Assembly (NCBI GenBank): GCA_021774445.1
Contig: JAJFJA010000057.1
Location: 1 to 64,000, forward strand
Length of the DNA stretch: 64,000 nucleotides
From: Alphaproteobacteria bacterium
Lineage (GTDB): Bacteria > Pseudomonadota > Alphaproteobacteria > UBA6615
Direction: 5' to 3'
Under the pieces are notes generated by a model that saw only the letters and a program-made list of their open reading frames with translations, made no database searches and was not told the origin of the DNA. Both the position numbers and the translations under genes were made by a program. Every line of letters begins with the position of its first letter. Position 1 is the stretch's first letter. Below are positions 43,875-51,968 of the stretch, piece after piece.

Positions 43875-43886
43875 GGAGCCAACACG

Positions 43887-44888
43887 ATGGGCGCCATCTC
43901 GCTGCAGCAGGTCAACAAAGCGTTTGGGGAGACTGTCGTCATCCCATCGATCGATCTCGAGGTCACCGACGGCGAATTCGTGGTCTTTGTCGGCCCGTCC
44001 GGCTGCGGCAAGTCGACTCTGCTCCGGCTCATCGCCGGTCTGGAAGATGTTTCGGGCGGCACCATCAAGATCGACGGCAGCGATGCCACGTTGACGCCGC
44101 CGTCCAAACGCGGTCTCTCCATGGTGTTTCAGTCCTATGCCCTCTATCCTCACATGTCGGTTCGCCGCAACATCGCCTTTCCCCTCAAGATGGCGGGGCT
44201 CGACAAGGACGAAGCGATGCGGCGGGTCGATGCGGCGGCGGCGTCTCTCAATCTCACCGATTATCTTGACCGCCGCCCCGGGCAACTTTCCGGTGGCCAG
44301 CGTCAGCGTGTTGCGATCGGTCGCGCCATCGTGCGCGAACCGACGGCGTTTCTGTTCGACGAACCCTTGTCCAACCTTGACGCGGCTTTGCGCGTCAACA
44401 TGCGGCTGGAGATCTCCGAACTCCACCAGCAGCTCAAGACGACCATGATCTACGTCACCCACGACCAGGTCGAAGCCATGACTTTGGCCGACAAAATCGT
44501 GGTTCTCAATGCCGGGCGTATTGAGCAGGTCGGCTCGCCGCTGGAGCTGTATCGCGAACCGGCCAATCTGTTCGTCGCCGGGTTCATCGGCAGCCCGCGC
44601 ATGAATTTTGTGTCCGCCGCCGCGGCCGAAAGCCACGGCGCCCACACCGTCGGTATCCGCCCCGAACACCTCGACCTATCGACCACCGCCGGCGAATGGC
44701 AAGGCAAGGTCGGGGTCGCGGAACATCTTGGCTCCGACACCTTTCTGCACGTGCATCTCGACGGTGGCGGCACCATCACCGCCCGGGCCGACGGCGAATT
44801 TCCCGTCTCCCACGGCTCGGCCATCTGGCTGACACCCCAGGCCGATAAGTTTCATCGTTTCGACGCGGACGGAAACCGGCTCCCGTGA
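43887..44888 (+). CDS. smoK: Polyol ABC transporter ATP-binding protein (MalK/UgpC type)
   Basis: 333 aa. NBD with Walker [11 protein letters not shown]-loop [13 protein letters not shown], signature [16 protein letters not shown], Walker [11 protein letters not shown], and a C-terminal TOBE/OB domain ([10 protein letters not shown]). Residues 1-215 are catalytic and 230-333 regulatory. Supplies energy to SmoFG. Confidence 0.92.
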   Translation: MGAISLQQVNKAFGETVVIPSIDLEVTDGEFVVFVGPSGCGKSTLLRLIAGLEDVSGGTIKIDGSDATLTPPSKRGLSMVFQSYALYPHMSVRRNIAFPLKMAGLDKDEAMRRVDAAAASLNLTDYLDRRPGQLSGGQRQRVAIGRAIVREPTAFLFDEPLSNLDAALRVNMRLEISELHQQLKTTMIYVTHDQVEAMTLADKIVVLNAGRIEQVGSPLELYREPANLFVAGFIGSPRMNFVSAAAAESHGAHTVGIRPEHLDLSTTAGEWQGKVGVAEHLGSDTFLHVHLDGGGTITARADGEFPVSHGSAIWLTPQADKFHRFDADGNRLP

Positions 44889-44920
44889 ACCGGCAAGGCA
44901 AAAGAAGAAAGTGAAAGCCC

Positions 44921-45694
44921 ATGTATCTTGAAAAATATGACCTTTCGGGCCGGGTCGCGGTCGTAACGGGGGGCGGCCGCGGCATTGGCTTGGCGTGCAC
45001 GCAGGCCCTGGCCGAGGCCGGGGCGAGCGTCGTCATCGCCGATGTCGACGCCGGCGTCGCGAACGCCGGTCAAGCGGCATTGGCCGAAGCCGGCCACGAG
45101 GCAACGGTCGTCGCCATGGACGTGACCCAATCGGACCAGGTAGCGGCGGTGGCCGATCAGCTAGCCGACCAGTTCGGCGGTGTCGACATTCTGGTCAACA
45201 ATGCCGGCATCGCGCGCAGCGGTGTTGGCGCCGAGGAAGTCACCGACGAACTCTGGCGCAACGTTATCGATGTGAATTTGAACGGCGTGTTCTGGTGCTG
45301 CCGGGCGTTCGGCGGCAACATGGTCCAGCGCGGCCGAGGGGCCATCGTCAACCTCGGCTCCATGTCCGGCTATATCGTCAACCGGCCGCAGGAGCAGTCT
45401 TATTACAACGCGTCGAAGGCGGCGGTGCATCATCTGACCCGGTCGCTGGCCGCCGAATGGGCGGAGTCCGGCGTGCGCGTCAACGCGGTCGCGCCGACCT
45501 ACATCGACACCCCATTACTGAAGAGCCTGGAGAACGGTGAGGTATTGAAGCAGGACTGGCTTCGCGACACGCCCATGCGGCGCCTCGGCCAGCCCGACGA
45601 GATCGCCTCGGTGGTGCTGTTCCTGGCCTCCGATGCCGCCAGCCTCATGACCGGCAGCATTGTGCTGGCCGACGGCGGTTTCACTTGTTGGTAG
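44921..45694 (+). CDS. SDR family dehydrogenase of the polyol operon
   Basis: 257 aa classical short-chain dehydrogenase: VTGGGRGIGLA for NAD(P), NNAGIARSG, Ser in NLGSMSGY, catalytic YYNASKAAV (YxxxK), and the C-terminal LADGGFTCW. It probably oxidises an imported polyol to a ketose. Located between smoK and the second SDR gene (6 bases to the next start). Confidence 0.88.
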   Translation: MYLEKYDLSGRVAVVTGGGRGIGLACTQALAEAGASVVIADVDAGVANAGQAALAEAGHEATVVAMDVTQSDQVAAVADQLADQFGGVDILVNNAGIARSGVGAEEVTDELWRNVIDVNLNGVFWCCRAFGGNMVQRGRGAIVNLGSMSGYIVNRPQEQSYYNASKAAVHHLTRSLAAEWAESGVRVNAVAPTYIDTPLLKSLENGEVLKQDWLRDTPMRRLGQPDEIASVVLFLASDAASLMTGSIVLADGGFTCW

Positions 45695-45700
45695 GGGATC

Positions 45701-46471
45701 ATGAAACTCGAAGGTAAGGTCGCGATCGTCACCGGCGCCGCCCGCGGTATTGGCCGCGCCATTGCCGAGCGCTACGTGCAGGAGGGCGCCTCGGTCGTCA
45801 TCGCCGACTTGCTCGCCGAAGACGCCCGCCTGACCGCGCAGGCGCTCGCCGGCGATACGCTTTCGGTTGCCGTCGATATTACGCGGCAGGAGTCCATTGA
45901 TCATATGGTCGAAACGGTCCTCGACCGTTTCGACCATATCGACATCCTCGTCAACAACGCCGGCGTGTTCGAGATGTCGCCGATCGTCGAGATCACGCCG
46001 GAGAGCTACGACCGGGTGTTCAACGTCAATGTCAAAGGTCTGCTGTTCACGGTTCAGGCGGTCGCCCGGCAGATGATCGCCCAGGGGACCGGTGGCAAGA
46101 TCATCAATATGGCCTCCCAAGCCGGCCGCCGCGGCGAAGGCTTGGTCGCCGTATACTGCGCCAGCAAGGCCGCGGTTATCAGCCTCACTCAGTCTGCCGG
46201 TCTTGATCTGATCAAGCACGGTATTAACGTCAACGGCATTGCGCCCGGTGTCGTCGATACCCCGATGTGGGATGTCGTCGATGCCTTGTTCGCCGAGTAT
46301 GAGGGTCTCGCCGTTGGCGAGAAGAAACGCGCGGTCGGTGAGGCCGTGCCTTATGGCCGCATGGGGCTACCGGCGGATCATGCCGGCGCGGCCGTGTTCC
46401 TGGCGTCATCGGACAGCGACTATGTGGTCGCCCAAACCCTCAATGTCGACGGCGGCAACTGGATGAGTTGA
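45701..46471 (+). CDS. smoS: Sorbitol dehydrogenase-like SDR
   Basis: 256 aa. VTGAARGIGRAIAE, NNAGVFEMSPIVEIT, NMASQAGRRGEGLVAVYCASKAAV (Ser and YxxxK) and the terminal LNVDGGNWMS match the SmoS group, which converts sorbitol to fructose or galactitol to tagatose with NAD. Last gene of the smo operon. GGGGATC just precedes the ATG. Confidence 0.87.
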   Translation: MKLEGKVAIVTGAARGIGRAIAERYVQEGASVVIADLLAEDARLTAQALAGDTLSVAVDITRQESIDHMVETVLDRFDHIDILVNNAGVFEMSPIVEITPESYDRVFNVNVKGLLFTVQAVARQMIAQGTGGKIINMASQAGRRGEGLVAVYCASKAAVISLTQSAGLDLIKHGINVNGIAPGVVDTPMWDVVDALFAEYEGLAVGEKKRAVGEAVPYGRMGLPADHAGAAVFLASSDSDYVVAQTLNVDGGNWMS

Positions 46472-46472
46472 C

Positions 46473-46910
46473 TCAGGTTGGCCTGGTCAGCAGCAGTGCC
46501 GGGTTTTTGAGGAGTCCCGCCGCGATCTGTGCGGTCATAAGGTCGCCGTCATAATAGCGCTCTTCGACGATGCGGCCGTCTCGCCACTTCTGCCAGCTCA
46601 ACCCATCGATGTCTCGCTTCACGCCGTCGTCGTCGATGAATGTTGAGCGATTGCGAAACACGCAAACATTCTCCGCCGCGGACACGCTTACATCGGTGAT
46701 GTGGCCGATAATAGAAGTTGCGGCGGCGATGAACGGTTCTTGCTTTGCCCGACCCTGGGCGGTACCCGTGGCAAACAGGGTGTCGTTGGCATACATCGTA
46801 ACCGCCTCGCCGAAGAAGGCATCGAACGCCGCGAGCGGTTTGCCCTCTCGCAGCAGCGCCACTTGCGCCGCCACGGCATCGGCCAATGTTGCGTAGGCAT
46901 TATTGGGCAT
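46473..46910 (-). CDS. SnoaL-like/NTF2-fold protein
   Basis: 145 aa single-domain protein of the SnoaL/NTF2 superfamily: an N-terminal helix (AVAAQVALLREGKPLAAFDAFFG), then beta strands with ERYYDGD at the end. The role is usually isomerase, cyclase or small-ligand binding, not predictable here. Its stop lies 1 base past smoS on the opposite strand (convergent). The LysR gene upstream on the same strand is 56 bases away, so the pair may be co-transcribed. Confidence 0.75.
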   Translation of the reverse strand: MPNNAYATLADAVAAQVALLREGKPLAAFDAFFGEAVTMYANDTLFATGTAQGRAKQEPFIAAATSIIGHITDVSVSAAENVCVFRNRSTFIDDDGVKRDIDGLSWQKWRDGRIVEERYYDGDLMTAQIAAGLLKNPALLLTRPT

Positions 46911-46966
46911 GTCGGGCCCCTCGTCTGTCTGCCCATGAAGTTCGCCGGAAAAGCGGTGCCGCCGGC

Positions 46967-47875
46967 CTATTCATTCGTATGAGGCGTTTGGCTCAACAGC
47001 CATTGTTGGAAACGACGGACAGTCTGTCGGGTTGCATTCACCTTTGGATAAACGATCCAGTAAGCGAATGTGGCCGGCACTTCATCTGGCACCGGCCGCA
47101 CCAGCCTGCCGGCATTGAGGTCGAGATCCGCCAAGGCGCTGCGGGTCAGCGCTATGCCCTGACCGGCGACCGCGGCGTCGATGGCCAGACTGGCATGGCT
47201 GATAATCGGGCCACGGTCGAAGTCGAACGCCTCCACCCGAGCGCCGACGGCCTCAAGCCAGGTCGCCCATTCGGACCGGTCCCGATGATGAATGAGGACA
47301 TAGTCAGCGAGGTCTTGGACGCGCGTGATTTTCGCGATCGACGGCGACAGATGGGGGCTGCACACCGGAATGAGGCGCTCCTCGCACAACCGCGTGACGT
47401 TCAGGTGCGGCCAGCTTCCACCCCCGTGACGGACCGCCATATCGATCCCGTCGTCGGCGAAACTGACATGCTGCATCGCGGCGGAAATCCGCAGGTCGAT
47501 GTCCGGATGGCCGCGGATGAAGTCGCCCAGTCTCGGGACCAACCATTTCGCGGCAAAGTTCGGTGAGCAGCTCACCGTCAGCACATGATCGTCCGCCGGC
47601 GGTCGCAGCGCATCATGGCCGGCCCGCAATCGATCCAGGGCCTCTCTAACGAAGGGCAAATAGACCCGGCCGGTCTCCGTCAAGGTGATGCCGCGCGCTT
47701 CGCGCTCGAACAGCTTCACCTCGAGCCGCGCCTCTAGCTCTCGCAGTTGATGGCTGACCGCCCCTTGGGTCCGTCCCAGCTCCACCGCGGCCTCGGTGAA
47801 GCTGAGCCGCCTGGCCGCCGCTTCGAACGCCCGTAGCGCGGCCATGGAAGGCCAGATCCGCCGATCAGGTCGCAT
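46967..47875 (-). CDS. LysR family transcriptional regulator, GcvA-like
   Basis: 302 aa. N-terminal winged HTH (RRLSFTEAAVELGRTQGAVSHQLRELEARL, residues about 22-51) and a periplasmic-binding-like effector domain (GIDMAVRHGGGSWP, as in the GcvA group). Start ATG 47875. Divergent from the CPT-like kinase/amidase operon across an AT-rich 193-bp region with an inverted repeat, so it probably controls that operon as well as itself. Confidence 0.9.
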   Translation of the reverse strand: MRPDRRIWPSMAALRAFEAAARRLSFTEAAVELGRTQGAVSHQLRELEARLEVKLFEREARGITLTETGRVYLPFVREALDRLRAGHDALRPPADDHVLTVSCSPNFAAKWLVPRLGDFIRGHPDIDLRISAAMQHVSFADDGIDMAVRHGGGSWPHLNVTRLCEERLIPVCSPHLSPSIAKITRVQDLADYVLIHHRDRSEWATWLEAVGARVEAFDFDRGPIISHASLAIDAAVAGQGIALTRSALADLDLNAGRLVRPVPDEVPATFAYWIVYPKVNATRQTVRRFQQWLLSQTPHTNE

Positions 47876-47907
47876 TAAAAGGTCTCATGTCATGCGGGAT
47901 ATTTCTG

Positions 47908-47925
47908 ATTATTATAGCCAATAAT
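47908..47925. promoter_or_regulatory. Candidate LysR-type operator
   Basis: ATTATT-N6-AATAAT is a perfect dyad of 18 bp in the unusually AT-rich region between the divergent LysR and kinase genes. Such AT-rich dyads next to the regulator start are typical LTTR binding sites. Confidence 0.45.
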
Positions 47926-48068
47926 TTCACCATGATAATAGATATATCGATGGCTAGCTTTCTGGCTGACCCTATAGACGAGCGAACCGCTGCGGTGGCA
48001 CAACTGGAACTGTTCGTGGTTCACGGCATAAAACCTCACTGGTGCACAGTCGAGGATCGGTTGTTCTC

Positions 48069-48647
48069 ATGAAGCCAAAACCCGGCAAGGTCATCCTCAT
48101 TAACGGCGCTTCCAGCTCCGGAAAGTCGACTCTGTCGGAAGCGCTGCAAGCGCGGCTCGAGGAGCCCTTTTGGCACTTCTCGATCGATCACATTCGAGAC
48201 GCCGGTGTGCTGCCTTTGGCGCGAATTCGCACGGGCGATTTCGCCTGGTCGGCGATGCGGCCGGCTTTTTTCGATGGCTTCCATCAGTGCTTACCCGTGC
48301 TCGCGGAGGCCGGCAACAACCTGATCGTCGAACATATTGTCGAGACGGAAGCCTGGAGGAACCATTTGCTCGACCTCCTGTCCCATATCGACGTCTACTT
48401 CGTCGGTGTCCACTGTCCCCTTAAGGAACTGGAGCGGCGCGAACGCGCCCGCGGGGATCGCCGAATCGGCAACGCGCGCAAGGACCACGGCATGGTTCAC
48501 GCCCATTGCTTCTACGATTTTGAGATTGACTCGACGAACCCGACCGATCGCAATGTCAGTGAGTTGATGGGGGCGTGGCACGCTCGGACCCGCCCGACAG
48601 CATTCGACCAAATGCGGTCGCGCGCGGTTCTAGGGGAGGAAACATGA
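48069..48647 (+). CDS. Chloramphenicol phosphotransferase-like kinase
   Basis: 192 aa P-loop kinase. Walker A GASSSGKST (13-21), Asp40 in FSIDHIRD at the position of the catalytic Asp of chloramphenicol 3-O-phosphotransferase, and a lid with VHCPLKELERRERARGDR. The true substrate is unlikely to be chloramphenicol; a small hydroxylated molecule is phosphorylated. GAGGAT precedes the ATG at 48069. The stop overlaps the amidase start (ATGA), so both proteins are made together. Confidence 0.82.
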   Translation: MKPKPGKVILINGASSSGKSTLSEALQARLEEPFWHFSIDHIRDAGVLPLARIRTGDFAWSAMRPAFFDGFHQCLPVLAEAGNNLIVEHIVETEAWRNHLLDLLSHIDVYFVGVHCPLKELERRERARGDRRIGNARKDHGMVHAHCFYDFEIDSTNPTDRNVSELMGAWHARTRPTAFDQMRSRAVLGEET

Positions 48648-50074
48648 TGGACGACTTCGGATCCTATGACGCCTTGGGGCTCGCGGCGCTGGTCAAGGCC
48701 CATGAGGTGACGCCGCTCGAGCTTGTGGATGAAGCCATCCGCCGTATCGAAGCGGTAAATCCGCGGCTCAACGCGGTCATCTACAAGAATTACGACGACG
48801 CCCGGCAGCGCGCCGAAGCCGGCGTGCCCGACGGCCCGTTCAGCGGCGTGCCTTATGCGATGAAAGAACTCGCGTCGATGTGGGAGGGCGTGCCGCAGAC
48901 CAATTGCTGCCCCTATTTCAAGGACTTCGTCGCTCCCGTCGATACCGAGATCGTCGCCCGGCTGAAGCGCGGCGGCTTTATTCTCGTGGGCTCGACCAAC
49001 TCGCCGGAATTCGGTTGGGCGCTGACCACCGAGAACGAGATGTTCGGCCGCACCAACAATCCGTGGCGTGCCGGCATTTCCCCCGGCGGCTCCAGCGGTG
49101 GCTCCGCCGCGACGGTCGCGGCCCGCATCCTGCCTTTGGCCGAAGCCAGCGACGCCGCCGGTTCCATCCGCGGCCCGGCCTCCCAATGCGGCCTCGTCGG
49201 TCTGAAGCCGTCGCGCGGCCGCGCGACCCTGGCGCCCTTCAATGCCGATTTCTTCTACGGCGCCGCTCATTTCCTCTGTGTCTCGCGCAGCGTGCGCGAC
49301 ACCGCGGCTTATCTGGACGTGACGTCCGGCGAACTTCCGGGCGATCCCTACAATACGCCGCCGCCTGATCGGCCATGGCTGGCGGAAGTCGGCGCCGACC
49401 CGGGGCGCCTGCGTATCGGTTTCACCACCGCGGCACCCCACGGCCGCCCGGTCCATGCCGAACCCGCGGCGGCGGTGCGCGAGACCGCCAAACGGCTCGA
49501 AGACCTGGGGCATCATGTCGAGGAACACGACATGACCGTCGATGCCGACCAGGCGTGGCGCACCTACACCCGCATCACCGCGGTGCAGACGGCGATGGTC
49601 TTCGGCGGTGCCGCGGAATTTGTCGGCCATGAGGTGACGCCCGACGAAGTCTCCCCCACCATGTGGGCGATCATCGAACGCGGCCGTTCCGTCAGTGGCG
49701 TGGAGCACTCCGCCGACGTCGAGGCATTCCGCCACCACTCGCGTGAGATCGCCACCGATCTGGCCCCCTACGACGTCTTCCTGACCCCGACACTGACCCA
49801 GCCGCCGCGGCCGTTCGGGCATTGGGACATGTCCGAACCCGACATTGATGCCTACAACGCCAAATGGACCGACGGCGTCTTCCTGTTTCTCTTCAACGTC
49901 TCCGGCCAACCGGCCATGTCGCTTCCCCTGCATTGGTCCGCGGACGGCCTCCCGATCGGCGTGCAACTTGTTGGCCGGCCCAGCGCCGAGGCCACGCTGC
50001 TCCGGGTCGCCGCGCAACTCGAGTCGGCTCAGCCCTGGATCGACAAACGCCCGCCGGTCTGTTGTTGGCCCTAG
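48644..50074 (+). CDS. Amidase signature family hydrolase
   Basis: 476 aa. The Ser-cisSer-Lys triad is visible: Lys74 in PYAMKEL, cis-Ser150/151 in SPGGSSGGSAA and nucleophile Ser174 in DAAGSIRGPASQCGLVGLKPSRGR. It cleaves a carboxamide in the cytoplasm. GGGGAGGA is the ribosome binding site for the ATG at 48644. Translationally coupled to the CPT-like kinase, so the two probably act on one compound. Confidence 0.9.
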   Translation: MMDDFGSYDALGLAALVKAHEVTPLELVDEAIRRIEAVNPRLNAVIYKNYDDARQRAEAGVPDGPFSGVPYAMKELASMWEGVPQTNCCPYFKDFVAPVDTEIVARLKRGGFILVGSTNSPEFGWALTTENEMFGRTNNPWRAGISPGGSSGGSAATVAARILPLAEASDAAGSIRGPASQCGLVGLKPSRGRATLAPFNADFFYGAAHFLCVSRSVRDTAAYLDVTSGELPGDPYNTPPPDRPWLAEVGADPGRLRIGFTTAAPHGRPVHAEPAAAVRETAKRLEDLGHHVEEHDMTVDADQAWRTYTRITAVQTAMVFGGAAEFVGHEVTPDEVSPTMWAIIERGRSVSGVEHSADVEAFRHHSREIATDLAPYDVFLTPTLTQPPRPFGHWDMSEPDIDAYNAKWTDGVFLFLFNVSGQPAMSLPLHWSADGLPIGVQLVGRPSAEATLLRVAAQLESAQPWIDKRPPVCCWP

Positions 50075-50157
50075 GGGCGGCGCCGGGACCGGCGCGACAG
50101 GCCGGCGGCGCCGGAGGACGGCGTGACGTGCCTACTCGACCGCGGGAGGACCAGTAA

Positions 50158-51366
50158 TTGGCAGCGGCACGACGATGGCCTCGCATCTGGATCTTCGCCA
50201 CCCTTGCCCTGGTTTTTGTGGCCGCAATTGGCGGTTTTTCAGCAGCAAACGAGGGTGCCCGGAATTTCTCCCAGGACCCTGGTTTTGCCGCCTATTACGC
50301 CGCCAGTCCGCCGTCGTCCGCGCCCCCTAATGAGACCGAACGGGCGTTGCTGCGGCGATTCAGGCCGCATGTTCTTCTGCCGCCCGACCACGCCGGTCCG
50401 ATTAGTTTCTACGATGATTATGTTGCCCAGGGTGCGCTATACGACGGCAAAGGGCGCTTGATCACCCGCGCCGTGACGCCAGCCGTGCTTAACGCCCACA
50501 AGTCGGATCCGACGGTCCTGTTCGTCCACGAACCGGCCGATCTGACGCCGCGGCCGGTCCTACAAGCGCGCATCGACAAAGACGACCTGGCCTTTCCTCT
50601 GCCGGATGGCGGTCTGGAACGGCAGACCTTCACCTTTTTGACCTACAACCTGGTGTTCCGGACTTCCGGCCTGCCGGCCGGACTGCCCCGTTGGCTGCTC
50701 CGCCTCGCCGGCACATTCGGGGTCTCCGCGGACTGGCATCAGCTCGATCAATACACCGCCGTAACATTGGTCCTCGACCAGGACCAAGCGCCGGTGGCCG
50801 TGATGCTGCAACAGCATCACTTCGTGCGGACCTATGTCGTCGGTGTGGATGTTTCGTTGTCGCCCGATGGCCGGCCGGCCGTCGACGTCGCCATCGGTTC
50901 AAACGAGCTGTACCCCCACGAACCCGGGCCAACGAGCCGTCGCGCCGCCGGCACCATGAGTGCCGCATCCCTCGCCTACATAGTCACCGGCGAAGACCCG
51001 CCGCTGTTCAGTTTCCAGGACGTGACCAATGGCGTTCGCGAGGTCGACTACAGTTTGGATTTCCTGCCGCCCGACGACGCCTTCTACCGGTTCGAGGGCT
51101 GGCTCGGAGCACGGCGCTTGCTGCCCGGGCGCGATGGGCCGCCAGGCGCTGATTACAATATTTGGCCGGCGTTCAAGCCGCCGGGCCGGCAGCTATTGAC
51201 GGGCTACTGGCGCGATGGCGACACGGGTTATGTGAAACTTGTCCGCGATGGCTTGGGGGAGGGCCGGATCGATGCCGCCACGTTATCGGCTCTTGCCGGC
51301 CGATTTTGGCGCGCCTGGCGGCGCGATGGCGAGCAGCCGCGCGCCGACTGTGGACGTCAGCCGTGA
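50158..51366 (+). CDS. Membrane-anchored hypothetical protein, 402 aa
   Basis: A TTG start at 50158 gives a basic N-terminus (AAARRWPRIW) and one hydrophobic helix (IFATLALVFVAAIGGF), a signal anchor or uncleaved signal. The soluble part contains RPHVLLPPDHAGPISFYDDYVAQG, DWHQLDQYTAVTLVLD and VAVMLQQHHFVRTY, with clustered His and Asp residues that could bind metal. No family recognised with confidence. Codon use matches the chromosome, and it is 83 bases downstream of the amidase gene. Confidence 0.65.
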   Translation: MAAARRWPRIWIFATLALVFVAAIGGFSAANEGARNFSQDPGFAAYYAASPPSSAPPNETERALLRRFRPHVLLPPDHAGPISFYDDYVAQGALYDGKGRLITRAVTPAVLNAHKSDPTVLFVHEPADLTPRPVLQARIDKDDLAFPLPDGGLERQTFTFLTYNLVFRTSGLPAGLPRWLLRLAGTFGVSADWHQLDQYTAVTLVLDQDQAPVAVMLQQHHFVRTYVVGVDVSLSPDGRPAVDVAIGSNELYPHEPGPTSRRAAGTMSAASLAYIVTGEDPPLFSFQDVTNGVREVDYSLDFLPPDDAFYRFEGWLGARRLLPGRDGPPGADYNIWPAFKPPGRQLLTGYWRDGDTGYVKLVRDGLGEGRIDAATLSALAGRFWRAWRRDGEQPRADCGRQP

Positions 51367-51418
51367 CGGATGCGTTTTGTTAACAAAGCGCAACAGTAAC
51401 GACCCGGCACGGCGCCGG

Positions 51419-51625
51419 TCAATCGGAGAGCATGGCCATTGCGGCCCGCCGGTCCCCCGGCTTCAAGCTCAGAAACAGCTTGCGGGCTTTCGCGATGTCT
51501 CGATCGGAACCACTCTCGGCGGCCGCCTTGAGGGCAACCGTAGTCGGATGATCCGGTCCGCAGATGAAAGCCAAGGCCTTGGCCAAGCGCCCCATGGCTG
51601 CCCGGTCGATTTTTAACTCTTCCAT
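51419..51625 (-). CDS. Small hypothetical protein, 68 aa
   Basis: A compact helical protein (MEELKIDRAAMGRLAKALAF to RKLFLSLKPGDRRAAMAMLSD) with charged and Ala/Leu-rich helices and no membrane segment. The ATG at 51625 has only a weak upstream box. The sequence looks protein-like, with a heptad-like spread of hydrophobics. Convergent with the preceding gene. Confidence 0.5.
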   Translation of the reverse strand: MEELKIDRAAMGRLAKALAFICGPDHPTTVALKAAAESGSDRDIAKARKLFLSLKPGDRRAAMAMLSD

Positions 51626-51968
51626 TCCGGAGTCCCATCAGCCTGTTTCGTCGGTCGATCCGTATCGAGCCTCGCGGCACCAGCAGAACACTGCCGCGCC
51701 CGATATGGTGTACCGAACCGTCACAGATACCGCTGACGGAAAGACCCTAGCACACCGGGGCCGCGCCATGTTGACCGGCGCGATGACGGCATCGCAGCGG
51801 CGGGTCCGCCGGGCGTAACCGGATTCCGCGCCGACCCGTCACGACTGGAGGCTAGCGACTCCGAGATCGACGGGTATTGTCGTCGGCAATGCCCGGACTG
51901 GTTGTAACGCTTGGCCATTTACCCGCATCCTTCTAGGGGCGGTCAGGGAGTGTGGGGAGGACGCGGGT
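51626..51968. other. Non-coding gap
   Basis: No supported gene, repeat or terminator was seen. Short open frames here lack start signals and protein-like composition. It probably contains the promoter of the MscS-type gene that starts at 51969. Confidence 0.4.
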
